Below, piece after piece: positions 13,285 to 26,229 of a DNA stretch of 64,000 nt. The position numbers were made by a program, and so were the translations under genes. Numbering within the stretch: position 1 is the first letter of the stretch; every line of letters starts with the position of its first letter. The DNA is taken from assembly GCF_000090795.2 (NCBI RefSeq), contig NW_003546280.1:321855-385854 (forward strand). The letters run 5' to 3'. Source of the DNA: Amphimedon queenslandica (taxonomy: Eukaryota > Porifera > Demospongiae > Haplosclerida > Niphatidae). Under the pieces are notes generated by a model. The model was not told the origin of the DNA and searched no databases. It saw only the letters and a list, made by a program, of their open reading frames with translations.

Positions 13285-14057
13285 TCATTTTATTAAACTT
13301 TTTGGAATCTTTGCATAATTAAGTACGGTCAAATCAACGTTAGTCTGAAGTGCTTGAGTTAGTTCTTTTGACAGAAGCTCATGCATTGGTACCAAATCAT
13401 GAGAATAAGTCCACTTATCATCAATGATGTCATATCTCTTTGGACCACTGTAAAAATTGATAAAAAATACCACAAAAACCTATCAAGCTAATACTCCTGT
13501 ATGATACCTTGTAGGAGAAGAGAGCCAGATCTGTTTGTTCGGCGTCTGCTTGTTAATGACGTATGTCCCTCTACCACCTAACAACAACAACATAATTAAA
13601 ATTATATATTTTATTATTAAACTCACCTCCTAAATAAAATGTAAGTACACCACTCTACACAAAAAGATAATCATAATAATAATAATTATTATTATGTTAT
13701 TACCTCGTATTGTACATCAGATTCGTCTCCACTTTCTCCCGAGTCCACAAGGTCTTCAAAAACTGATAATAATTCCTGTAACGTTTCATCTGCTATCTTC
13801 TCATAAGTCTTCTCGTCCAATTCAACAGGGAAAACCCTGTAATTAATCAAATAATTATTTTTAATCACTTCATGCACTTTTTTGAAGCAATTTTACCTCG
13901 TTCCTGTGCATAACCTTACAGTCCAATATCTGTTAGGCAACGATCTATTACTGTAAGTTATCCTGTTGATAATTATATCTTTTTCTGGTAGCTTTCTGAG
14001 CAGAGGAAAAGAGCAAGACATAAAATATCTTCTTAAGAGGTGTAATCTGGTCACCAT
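13285..14057 (-). CDS. FXN: Frataxin, mitochondrial iron-sulfur cluster assembly factor (184 aa)
   Basis: Exons 13897-14057, 13704-13836, 13627-13654 (28 nt), 13508-13577, 13285-13447. The hallmark segment [19 protein letters not shown] is identical to human frataxin and runs into SGPKRYD across the last splice. Helix 1 carries the acidic ridge ([18 protein letters not shown], then [15 protein letters not shown]) that contacts iron and the NFS1-ISCU complex. Residues 1 to about 54 are basic with few acids, as expected for a matrix-targeting peptide. Frataxin stimulates persulfide transfer during Fe-S cluster synthesis (family knowledge). Its 3' end faces WDR41 118 bp away, and its start lies 186 bp from the divergent membrane protein gene. 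Confidence 0.95.
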
Positions 14058-14243
14058 TTTAGATCCCGACTGAGGGGTTAAAATAGGCTTAGGCTATTAA
14101 CTAGATCTAGTTAAGTAAAATTGTGCTCTATCCATGAATGCACTTGGTATCCATAGTAGCTTTTGTTTTGCACACCCTTTGCTTTATAGCTGACACATAC
14201 CGTAGCCTAAACCAGTCTCTAAAATTTATAATACTAAGCAAAG
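14058..14243. promoter_or_regulatory. Divergent intergenic region, FXN / lectin-like membrane protein
   Basis: 186 bp hold both promoters and both 5' UTRs. No individual element is recognised with confidence. The FXN start is in AAAATGGTGA. Confidence 0.4.
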
Positions 14244-15689
14244 ATGGACAAAGAAGATTTGCAGCACATTTATGAAGTGAATGACCTTCAAGAATATGAA
14301 AACAACAAAGGCAGCAGCAGACCTCATATGATCATAAGAGAGACTGGAGGAGCTGGTATGGGAAGACTTGCATCAATGGTATTAGGCATTGGAGTTGTAC
14401 TCCTATTCATATCTTTGGTGGCCATCATTGCAACAACAGCATCAATACTCACTCATTTGACCACTCTCCCTATATGTGACAACTCACAAACAAATACTGA
14501 TAATATTGTGAATCCGACTACTAATACAGGCACTTCTGATTCTCTTGGTGGCTCTAATGCAATTAACTGCTCCATTTCTAATGTGCTAGAGGGACAGCAA
14601 AACCAACTCGGAATCGTACAAAATCAAATCGGTCAGCTACTTAATGCTACACATGAGACAGCCTCAAAAGTGAATGAAATCCGTACTCTTGCAAATGAAC
14701 AAGCAGCCATTTCTGTAAACAATACATATAATATTGAACAGGTAATGCAGACAACTGGTAACACTGCTCAAAAGTTAGTCAATATTGTAAATACGCTCAC
14801 TAATTTGAAAAATACGAGTACATCAACTGCAGGAGTTGTTGATGATATTTTGCTCGTTGTAGATGAGCTACTTGAGCTGCACTCTGATAACTCTACACTG
14901 CCTTATTCATGTGAGGAGATTAAACAGAGACAACCAAATAGTCCCTCTGGCGTCTACCTATTGATTAATCCAAATGGTAATGGTGTCACATATGCATATT
15001 GTCACATGGGAGAGCTCTGTGGTTCCGGAGGAGGATGGAAAAGAATAGCATATATAGATATGTCTGATGCTACACAGAACTGTCCCACTGGGTTTAGACT
15101 CTACCAGTCAGGAGGAGTTAGAGCTTGTGGCAGGCCTTCTTCAAGTACTGCAAGCTGTACCTCAGTTCAATTTCCATCCAACGGTTTCTCATATAGTCAA
15201 ATATGTGGGAGAGTAACAGGGTATCAATATGCAACAACAGATGGACTAGCTTCAGCATGGCCAAATCACAATAATCTCAATTCCTATTATGTTGACGGCA
15301 TTAGCATTACAAGAGGTTCTCCACGCCAACATGTGTGGTCATTTGTCTCTGGATTTTCTGGTAATGTCCTCCTTGCTTCAGACTATACATGTCCCTGTGG
15401 CATAGGCAGTACCCAAACAACTCAATCATTCGTGGGTAACAATTATTTCTGTGAATCAGGCAATCTTTTAAACATGGCTCAGTTCAAACTATTTACATCA
15501 AATCCACTCTGGGATGGTCAGAATTGCGGCTCAGTTGATATCAATTGTTGCTCTGCACCCGGTATACCATGGTTTCACAGGACCTACAGTGTTGCTACCA
15601 ATGACAATCTTGAGCTAAGGGTGTGTGGTGATCAAGGTACAGGAGATGAAGACACTCCTTTTGGCTACTATGAAATCTACATCAAATAA
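14244..15689 (+). CDS. Intronless type II membrane protein with N-glycosylated stalk and lectin-like cysteine-rich head (481 aa)
   Basis: One uninterrupted frame. Residues 1-44 form a cytoplasmic tail with two tyrosines, one in YENN, a Grb2-SH2-type pYxN motif if phosphorylated (inference). Residues about 45-69 form the membrane anchor (VLGIGVVLLFISLVAIIATT). Residues about 75-215 are an Asn/Thr-rich stalk with many N-x-S/T sites and a coiled-coil-like spacing. The head starts near residue 220 with SCEEIKQRQPNSPSGVY and GGWKRIAYIDM, which recall the fibrinogen-C/intelectin fold start, and continues with QICGRVTGYQY, YVDGISITRG, NYFCESGN, NPLWDGQNCG and a C-terminal EIYIK. The same head occurs in four secreted proteins at 55259-60207. 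I know similar uncharacterised proteins in sponges and cnidarians but no assigned function. Possible roles are recognition or adhesion receptor. Confidence 0.8.
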   Translation: MDKEDLQHIYEVNDLQEYENNKGSSRPHMIIRETGGAGMGRLASMVLGIGVVLLFISLVAIIATTASILTHLTTLPICDNSQTNTDNIVNPTTNTGTSDSLGGSNAINCSISNVLEGQQNQLGIVQNQIGQLLNATHETASKVNEIRTLANEQAAISVNNTYNIEQVMQTTGNTAQKLVNIVNTLTNLKNTSTSTAGVVDDILLVVDELLELHSDNSTLPYSCEEIKQRQPNSPSGVYLLINPNGNGVTYAYCHMGELCGSGGGWKRIAYIDMSDATQNCPTGFRLYQSGGVRACGRPSSSTASCTSVQFPSNGFSYSQICGRVTGYQYATTDGLASAWPNHNNLNSYYVDGISITRGSPRQHVWSFVSGFSGNVLLASDYTCPCGIGSTQTTQSFVGNNYFCESGNLLNMAQFKLFTSNPLWDGQNCGSVDINCCSAPGIPWFHRTYSVATNDNLELRVCGDQGTGDEDTPFGYYEIYIK

Positions 15690-15954
15690 ACTACTGAACA
15701 ATGCTGAGACTGTTAGAGATGCTATTATTATACTTGCTGAACAATTTGCTGCTGCTGAATAGTTTTTTTATATAATACTAATGCTGTGATACTTTAGATG
15801 TAAACATGCATGCTTCCTGCTGAAATTCCCATTTATATTTAATGCTAAAGCTATTTATTACTTTTATTTGAAATAATTAAAAAACACAGCAGTGATAGCA
15901 CTAAACTAGATGAGCATACAAAAATTAAAAAGTATTATTTTTATTTTTTAGTTC

Positions 15955-18301
<2,347 letters not shown>

Positions 18302-18471
18302 TTTACAAGACTAATTGCAGTTATTATGAGCTCCACCCAATAGAATTCAATTCTCACAAAAATTAATATTCTGTTCTGATTATTATTAAAAAGAGGTTGA
18401 TTGTTATTTTGTAGAAAAATAAAATAAAACAAAAATTGTTGCTGTAGTCCAATGAATGGCTATCGTCTGTA

Positions 18472-21400
18472 CTAACTGACAGTAACATTCTCTAGCTCCT
18501 TTTCATCCAATGCCTCAGTCCATGCCACCAATTCATCAATATTGATAGTGTCCGTTCGATGTGAGCCATCTACACAGTACACACAATGTAAAAAAATATC
18601 AAGACTTCTTGCATGTCTGTAAAATGTGATGTATTCCCACCTGCAGTGCTTATTGGTGGTAGAGGCGATGTGACTTTAGTTGCATACAGTGCAGCCAATT
18701 CAGCAATCCTTTTCTGTCTGTCCTTCATTGTCATCACCTTCTTTCCATTTCTACCTCCTCCACCACTTCCTCCTCCTCCTCTCCTGGAGATACCATACTT
18801 TAGTGTCAAGTGGCTGCAAGAGAAAGAATCATTAAAGGTGATACAGTACAGCTATAGTGTTCATATAGTGTTCATGCATGATCATCATTACTCAGATGTT
18901 AGCTTTTGTAAGTCTCCAGTTTTTTGATAGTCCTCACCAGAATGCACCTGCTTTAAGAAACTATCTCTATCCAGAAGCTGCATAACTATAATAAAATTAT
19001 ACAGAAAAACCTTCAAAACCACATACATGTATTTTTCAGAATTTTGACGTTTTCTTAAAATGGCACGGTAAGTTGAAAAATTGAAGTCGGAATCGGCTCA
19101 AACTTTCTACACAGCATAAGTACATCAACATGTATCAGAAAATGTAATAAAAATTGGGAGTGATTTTGGAGCCATTTTTTGGAAAAAACCATGGGCTATA
19201 GTACAGTGTATTTTTCAGAATTTTGACGTTTTCTTAAAATGACCGTAACTTGAAAAACTGAAGTCGGAGTCGACTCAAACTTTTTACACAGCATAAGTAC
19301 ATTAACATGTATCAGAAAATGTAATAAAAATTGGGAGTGATTTCGGAGCCATTTTTTGGAAAAAACCATGGGCTATAGTACAGGGTATTTTTCAGAATTT
19401 TGAAGTTTTCTTAAAATGGCCGTAACTTGAAAAACTGAAGTCAGAATCGACTCAAACTTTCTACACAGCATAAGTACATCAATATGTATCAGAAAATGTA
19501 ATAAAAATTGAGAGTGATTTTGGAGCCATTTTTTGGAAAAAACCATGGGCTATAGTACAGTGTATTTTTCAGAATTTTGACGTTTTCTTAAAATGGCCAT
19601 AACTTGAAAAATTGAAGTTGGAATCAGCTCAAACTTTCTACACAGCATAAGTACATCAATATGTATCAGAAAATGTAATAAAAATTGGGGGTGATTTCAG
19701 AGCCATTTTTTGGAAAAAACCATGGGCTATAGTACAGGCTATTTTTCAGAATTTTGATGCTTTCTTAAAATGGCCGTAACTTAAAAAATTGAAGTCGGAA
19801 TCAGCTCAAACTTTCTACACAGCATAAGTACATCAATATGTATCAGAAAATGTAATAAAAATTAGGGGTGATTTCGGAGCCATTTTTTGGAAAAAACCAT
19901 GGGCTATAGTACAGGGTATTTTTCAGAATTTTTATGCTTTCTTAAAATGGCCGTAACTTAAAAAATTGAAGTCGGAATCAGCTCAAACTTTCTACACAGC
20001 ATAAATACATCAATATGTATCAGAAAATGTAATAAAAAATAGGGGTGATTTCAGAGCCATTTTTTGGAAAAAACCCATGGGCTATAGCCTCGGGTATTTT
20101 TCAGAATTTTGATATTTTCTTAAAATGGCCGTAACTTCAAAAATTGAAGTTGGAATCAGCTCAAACTTTCTACACAGCATAAGTACATCAATATGTATCA
20201 GAAAATGTAATAAAAATTGGGGGTGATTTCAGAGCCATTTTTTGGAAAAAACCATGGGCTATAGCCTTGGGTATTTTTCAGAATTTTGATGTTTTCTTAA
20301 AATGGCCGTAACTTCAAAAATTGAAGTCGGAATCAGCTCAAACTTTCTACACAGCATAAGTACATCAACATGTATCAGAAAATGTAATAAAAATTGGGGG
20401 TGATTTTGGAGCCATTTTTTGTAACACATACATGTATTACTGTAACACATATTAACACATATTACATATTAACACATAACACATGTAACACATATTACTA
20501 CTATACACAATTTTGGCTACATGTACATGCATTTTATGCATGTACATGTACAGTACATGCATTTTATGTACATACATGTACATGTACATGTCTGTGTACA
20601 AGTGATTAATTTTAATTTTAATGCCTACACTGATTTTTTGGGTCATATGCTGGAACAGTTGTAGCCAGTCCCTGCCAGAGTGCATGATAGTCATCAAAAG
20701 GTATTTTCTTTTTTGTCTGTTTAAATCTTTGCTTTTGTCCAGTTGGAGCAGGAGGAGGAGGAGGAAAGAGAGGAGAAGTTGAGCTTGTAACTGGCCCATG
20801 GTCCACAAAATCAGTCTTGCTCTCTTCTGTGCTTTCATAAGGCATCAATCCAGCTATACACAATGATATGATAAGAATCCATCCCCTCCTTTTCTCTCTC
20901 TCTCTCTCTCTTACCTTGTATCCTTAAACTTGCAGTGACACAGTCAAATACCAGTTGCTTGTATGTGTGGTTGGCATGAACGTAGTAATAAGCTGCTTGT
21001 TGATTATAAATGCAGCCAGAGTCTAATTCAGGCTCACTCAGTAATACCTAATGTCAGTAAAATGATAGCAAGAGGGAATAATTATTTATAGGTACAGCTA
21101 CACCAAAATCCTGTGACAAATCCTGCTTGTATGTCTCCCTTTCTATCTCCCTCTCTCTTACTTGTATCTTCATTAGTATGCTAGACATTGTGTAGGTCTC
21201 ATTCCAGTGCTCTTTGCTGAGTATTTCCAATGCTGGCACACCACTAACAGGATGGACTGCAACAAGCAAAGCAAATTAAGAGAATAAAGTAAAGATTATA
21301 TGCACCATTGGGATGATACGGTATAGTCATAAACTGGACAAAAGGTGGAGAAGTATTGTAAGCATTTGTGAATTTTAGTCTTAAATGAAAGATACCTCCT

Positions 21401-21647
21401 AATTATATAAAAAGAAAATAGATAATTATAATGAGGCTTCTTTAACTGACCTTCCCATGGTGTTCCGGCCAGCCCTTTTATGACAGCATTCCAATTGTAG
21501 AGATCATCTTCAGATACAGGGGATGCAGTTAGACCCTAGTAGGCATAGAGGTAGCACTTGAAAGCATGAAGTGATACTTACTTCGATTGGTAGTCGCTCA
21601 AAGTTAAGTAGATCTCTCTTTAGTAAGAGATAAGCTCTTGAGTGCAT
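18472..21647 (-). CDS. UBE2U: UBE2U-like E2 fold protein lacking the catalytic cysteine (353 aa)
   Basis: Nine exons: 21582-21647, 21451-21535, 21306-21398, 21162-21256, 20915-21047, 20629-20853, 18892-18985, 18641-18813, 18472-18569. It begins MHSRAYLLLKRDL (human UBE2U MHGRAYLLLHRDF) and has the UBC landmarks PPFVQFMTIPYHPN and HWNETYTMSSILMKIQVLLSEPELDS. Human UBE2U has GQPCIDFL with the active cysteine; here the aligned segment is SGVPALEIL, with Ala at residue 90. Downstream IPFDDYHALWQGLAT and the C-terminal ELVAWTEAL match the UBE2U tail (FSDYYQTWSRIAT, DLISWTNTL). An active E2 accepts ubiquitin as a thioester on that cysteine, so this copy should not. A proline run and a Gly-rich linker are present. 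The exon 6/7 junction, spanning the satellite array, is the least certain. Confidence 0.85.
19020..20424. repeat. 177-bp tandem satellite array in UBE2U intron 6
   Basis: Seven complete units and a partial one. The landmark CCATGGGCTATAG recurs at about 19189, 19366, 19543, 19721, 19897, 20075 and 20251, a spacing of 176-178 bp. Each unit contains TTTTTCAGAATTTTGA, CTTAAAATGGCCGTAACTT, CAGCTCAAACTTTCTACACA and GTATCAGAAAATGTAATAAA. Later units replace AGTACAGGG with AGCCTCGGG/AGCCTTGGG. The second half resembles the 186-bp unit of the palindrome family. A single fragment also lies at about 51828-51915 in a DMXL intron. Confidence 0.9.
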
Positions 21648-22009
21648 GTCTTCAGTGAGTACATGTATCCGTTACCATAGAAACAAATCGACCACCATTT
21701 TCTAGTTGCAATTTTAATTTTAACCCTTTAGTTACCAACATTGCAGTTGCTTGCAAAATGCAAAAACCTTGCATTATGGCCCAAAATCTGAAAAAAGCAA
21801 AAAATCTCTTGCATACATAAAGTCTACTTACAACTGATATCCATAAAGTGATGCATGTACTTAGCTGTTGTAGTACTGTAGCTACTGTAGCTGCTCTCAA
21901 GTCAAGGTTACTCACAGAATCAGTATAAAAGTCAAACCAATCAAATTAGATCATGCGGTTCACTGGGTTCGGTTCACTGCTAAATTGCTAATCTGATCAT
22001 CAGCTCACA
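21648..22009. promoter_or_regulatory. Divergent intergenic region, UBE2U-like / GK5
   Basis: 362 bp between the two start codons must serve both genes. I recognise no specific element. Confidence 0.4.
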
Positions 22010-23548
22010 ATGTCGTCTTCTTTTGTCCTCGGGGTTGATGTAGGTACTAGTAGAATAAGGTGCGTGGCTGTAGACAAGAGCGGGGAGACCTTGGGCCAGT
22101 CTGAAGTGAGTGTCAACGTCCTCCATCCAACACCAGACGCATCTGAAATAGACCCAGAGGAATTATGGACCAAGTTTAAGACCGTCGTCTCCCAAACGCT
22201 GGAGAGTGGCTCCCTGAAGCCCGAGGATACAGCTTGCATTGGAATAACGACACTGAGATGCACCTTCTTGCTCTGGGAGAGAGATACGGGGAAGCCTCTA
22301 TGTAATTTTAGTACGTGGCAAGACAGGAGAGCAGCCCAAGCATGCATTGATTGGAACGAATCCATCCAACTGAAGACATTACAAGCAGGTGCTAATGTTG
22401 CTTATTTCTTTACGAGAGGAAAGAAATTCATGGCAGCATCTGTCATTAAGTTCATTACGAATCATGTTAGCGTCAGGCTCTGGTGGCTACTCAATCAACT
22501 GGAGGGTGCCAGGGAGAGAGGTCGCAATGGGGAGCTGTGCTTCGGTACAGTGGACACATGGTTGATATGGAAACTGACAAAGGGGGAGGTACATGCAACG
22601 GATTACTCAAACGTCAGTGCTACTGCAATATATGACACTTATCAACTAGATTGGAGCGGACTGATACTAAAAATATTCGAAATCCCGTCCCAAATGTTAC
22701 CAGAAGTGAGGGACAGTGGAGGAGACTTTGGTCATTCTCATGAAGATATCTTTGGCGTCTCAATCCCAATAACAGGCATCATATCGGACCAGACTAGCGC
22801 CATGTTTGGGCAGATGTGTTGGGAGCCCGGGGACACTAAATGTACACTTGGTACAGGTTTATTTGTAAACATTAACACAGGTAATCGTCCACACGCCTCA
22901 GTGACTGGCCTGTATCCAGTAATAGGCTGGAAGATTGGGTCAGACCTGACCTTCCTAGCCGAGGGTATGTTCTCTAGTGTTGGTAGTGTCATTGAGTGGG
23001 GGAAGAAGTTTGGTCTGTATGACTGTCCGTCGCAAACGGAGGATATGGCGCAATCTGTCGATTCATCAGGTGGAGTGTGTTTCGTTCCTTGTTTCGATGG
23101 GATACAAGCTCCTCATAATGATCCCAACTCTACAGCATCTGTCATTGGCCTCACTCATAACACTAGGAAGGAGCACATAGTGAGGGCTCTATTGGAATCC
23201 ATTGCATTTATATGCAAGCAGCTGCTAACAGTAGCCAACGCTGAAGTGAGTCACCCCATAAAGAAGATAAGAGTGGATGGTGGTGTCTGTCGCAATGGTT
23301 TCATACTGCAGCTCATATCAGACCTACTTGAGATACCCATAGAGAAACCCAGCGAACTTGACAAGACTGTATTCGGAGCTGTCTATGTTGCCGGGCTAGC
23401 CTCTGGTTTTTGGAAGTCCCGCGATGAGCTGGAGGGTTTTTGGAAGCTTGATAATATTTTTGAGCCTCAGGAGAATCCTCAATACGAATCCTTGTACTTA
23501 ACATGGCAGGAGGCACTCCATCGCTCGTTAAAGTGGTACAAGTCATAG
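22010..23548 (+). CDS. GK5: GK5, FGGY-family sugar/polyol kinase (512 aa, intronless)
   Basis: One open frame from ATG to stop with no intron, while most neighbouring conserved genes have 3-24 exons. It matches animal GK5 throughout: N-terminal FVLGVDVGTSRIRC phosphate loop, TLRCTFLLWERDTGKP, FGTVDTWLIWKLTKG, ISDQTSAMFGQ, LGTGLFVNINTG, GGVCFVPCFDGIQAP and IRVDGGVCRNGF with the adenosine-motif glycines. FGGY kinases phosphorylate a polyol or sugar using ATP. GK5 is annotated as a glycerol kinase, and its physiological substrate in sponges is not evident from sequence. Length equals that of the family. Codon use is less AT-rich than the flanking DNA, as expected for a conserved coding exon. Retroposition is possible; no poly-A tail or target duplication was recognised. 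Confidence 0.93.
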   Translation: MSSSFVLGVDVGTSRIRCVAVDKSGETLGQSEVSVNVLHPTPDASEIDPEELWTKFKTVVSQTLESGSLKPEDTACIGITTLRCTFLLWERDTGKPLCNFSTWQDRRAAQACIDWNESIQLKTLQAGANVAYFFTRGKKFMAASVIKFITNHVSVRLWWLLNQLEGARERGRNGELCFGTVDTWLIWKLTKGEVHATDYSNVSATAIYDTYQLDWSGLILKIFEIPSQMLPEVRDSGGDFGHSHEDIFGVSIPITGIISDQTSAMFGQMCWEPGDTKCTLGTGLFVNINTGNRPHASVTGLYPVIGWKIGSDLTFLAEGMFSSVGSVIEWGKKFGLYDCPSQTEDMAQSVDSSGGVCFVPCFDGIQAPHNDPNSTASVIGLTHNTRKEHIVRALLESIAFICKQLLTVANAEVSHPIKKIRVDGGVCRNGFILQLISDLLEIPIEKPSELDKTVFGAVYVAGLASGFWKSRDELEGFWKLDNIFEPQENPQYESLYLTWQEALHRSLKWYKS

Positions 23549-24783
23549 TGTGATGCCAGTATATACATGAACTGACTCTATGAAATGATTAATGATGATT
23601 ATTGATTTAATGATTTTTGATTGAGATTTTACATTTTAGCTATAAAAAAGATAATCATCCATAGGCCAAATTTGTCACCAAAATTTATGTAAATAATTTG
23701 TCAGAATTAAAAAAAATTAATTTTTGTAAAATTCTTGTATTCTGAAAAATTTTTTTTTTAATTTTGGCGGGAAATTTTTAAAATTATTTATTAAAATTTT
23801 TGTGGGAAAATTTGCCGGAAAAATTATTATTTTTTTATGGTGGAAAATTTTTATTAAAAATTTTTCAAAAAATTTGGTGGAAAATTATTTCTATTTTTGG
23901 CTGATAACTCTGTACTATAGTACAGGGATTTTGGTCCAATTTTTTTAGCAACTTTAAAAATAATATGCAAAAATCTAAATTCTGCTCAAATTTGCAGCAC
24001 AACATCAGAGCAAGTATTATGTATCAAAAATTATAAAAAAGGAAAAATTCTAAAATTTTTGTTGAAATACCTTAACTATAATATAGTACAGGATCTTACA
24101 TTACAATCTTCTGATAAGATGTATGAGCACTATGCCAAAATCCTGTGAAAAAAACCGATGGCTCATACTTTTATTTCCAAATTTATTGTACATACACACC
24201 AATCTATGATGCTAATAAACACAGGATACAGCAGTGAAAACAAAATGTTGTTGTTGAAAATTTTTTATTTTGTACATACAGGTATTACAAAAAAATAATG
24301 AGCTATACATAATAATAATAATAATAGTTAATTTACATAAAGTATCGTTGAAACATAACACATTAATAGTGTGTGTTGTATGAATACAACATTATAACTT
24401 ATGTACAGAAAAGAGAGAGCAGAAGAGAGAGAGAGAGAGGAAGAGAAAGAAAGAGTGAGTCGAGTCCATTAGACACACAAGAAAGTAATATCAATAATAA
24501 TAATAATAATAATAGAGAGAATTTATTCAATCGTTAACAGTCTCATTAGTAGCGGTGGCTCTACTATCACAGAGGAGTATGAGTTGATGGATTTGAAAAG
24601 AAAAGTTATACAAAAGAGGAGAGGATGCATATAGATAGCAGAGCAGTGGCTGTTAGTAGGTAACATAAGTAGTAAGTTTGTTGTGCAGAAAGAGAGGGAG
24701 AGAGAGCGAACCAGGATATGATAAAAGAAAGAAAAGAAAGTGAGATTATACGTAAGAGATTATTGGCGATGGACGTATTGGTA
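23549..24783. repeat. GK5 3' flank with degenerate palindrome-family element and microsatellites
   Basis: About 23880-24155 is an aged copy of the 186-bp family (CTGTACTATAGTACAGGG at about 23911, then GCTCAAATTTGCAGCACAACAT and a terminal ATCCTGTGAAAAAAACC). About 23640-23880 is low-complexity AATTTTT sequence. From 24400 there are GA and AAT microsatellites, probably 3' UTR of CSNK1G. No gene seen. Confidence 0.6.
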
Positions 24784-26181
24784 TCACTTCTTTACGCTCT
24801 TTCTGAAACAGCAGCATCTAGGATATGAGAAAAAGCAAATAAAAACAGATTTAATTTTTATGAGAATCGACAGGGCGTGGCCACTCACCTTGTTTCTTCT
24901 ACAATTCCGGGTCCCTCAGGGGGTTTTTCGTTAGGGGGTGATGCATCTGCCGGTCTATTTATACCAGCTACAGGAGATTTAGTTTGATTTGTGTGACCGG
25001 GAGGCTCCAGGTGGTGCCGTGGTGAAATTGGCTGTAGAAAAAGAAAAAACAGCATTGATAATAATCAATATAGTAATTAAGATGCTATACATTTCCTCCA
25101 TCATTGGCTCTCCTTGGGGTACTATACTGGCCACCGCCTGGCTCATACACCACCGTACCAAATGATGTATTCTACAAAGGAAGAGAGAGAGATAGAGAGA
25201 ATATAAGAATTGACCACATGTTCATGCAAAGTGACATAATAGTATATTGTACAGTACGTGTTTTATACCCCTAGAGGGCCTAGACTATAGAGCGGTCATT
25301 ATTGATAGACTAATCAAATAAAAATTCATTTGACTATTGTACTCATAGACACTATCATTCAAATAAAGGAATAGTAAACTGTACTATACTACATTAAGAC
25401 TTATAAAGGTAATTTTATTTTTATCTCTCTCCCTCTCCCTCCCCTCTCTCTGTCTCTCTCTCCCTCCTTCTCTCTCTTTCTTACCACTTCCTTTCCAGTC
25501 CAGTCAAATACTCCATCATCAGTGAATCCCATCTTATCAAAAAGATCTTGAAATAATTTACGTAGATAGTTATAATCCGGGGTCTCAAAGAAATCCAGTC
25601 TTCTCACGTAACGCAAGTATGTAGCCATTTCATCTAATTATAAAAAAAACATGACAGGAATTAATTAGTAGGCGCGGTCTGTGGTTCATTAATTAATAAA
25701 CGTGGTCACAATGTATATGAATGGTAGGAATGTGTACATGTAAATACAGTGACATGTTATTGTGTCTAATTCCCAACATGCCCACTGGCCACATGTACGT
25801 GTACATGTACATGCAGTATCTAGTAAATGCATGTACATGTATTACATATTCCATTTATAAAGTGGGAAACTATGAGAAATATCTTTAAACTGTACAGTAG
25901 AGGCTCGCTGTTTTAAAAATCTATAAAATAATTATCATAGGGGTCACAATACATTTAAAAGACATAGTACATGTACGTGTTATTGTTACAGTACATTTAT
26001 GTGTTTTTACCTGGGAATGTTTCGCATAAAACTTCAATTGGGGTTGATCTTTTTGTCTCTCCTATCTTTTGATATCTTTCTTTTAGTGTGTCTGCCTTTA
26101 GTCCTTGCCACGGTAAGCTACCGCGTAGGAAATACATGAACATGTGACCCAAAGCCTCCAAATCATCTCTCCTACTTTGCT

Positions 26182-26229
<48 letters not shown>

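Noticed and set aside
19020-20424. CRISPR-like regular repeat array
   Set aside because: Units are contiguous 177-bp repeats with no unique spacers, inside a eukaryotic intron; it is a satellite.
22000-22365. 121-codon minus-strand frame opposite GK5
   Set aside because: Antisense shadow of a conserved coding exon; no recognisable domain.
22010-23548. GK5 as a bacterial horizontal transfer because it is intronless
   Set aside because: Sequence motifs follow animal GK5 closely, not bacterial glycerol kinases.
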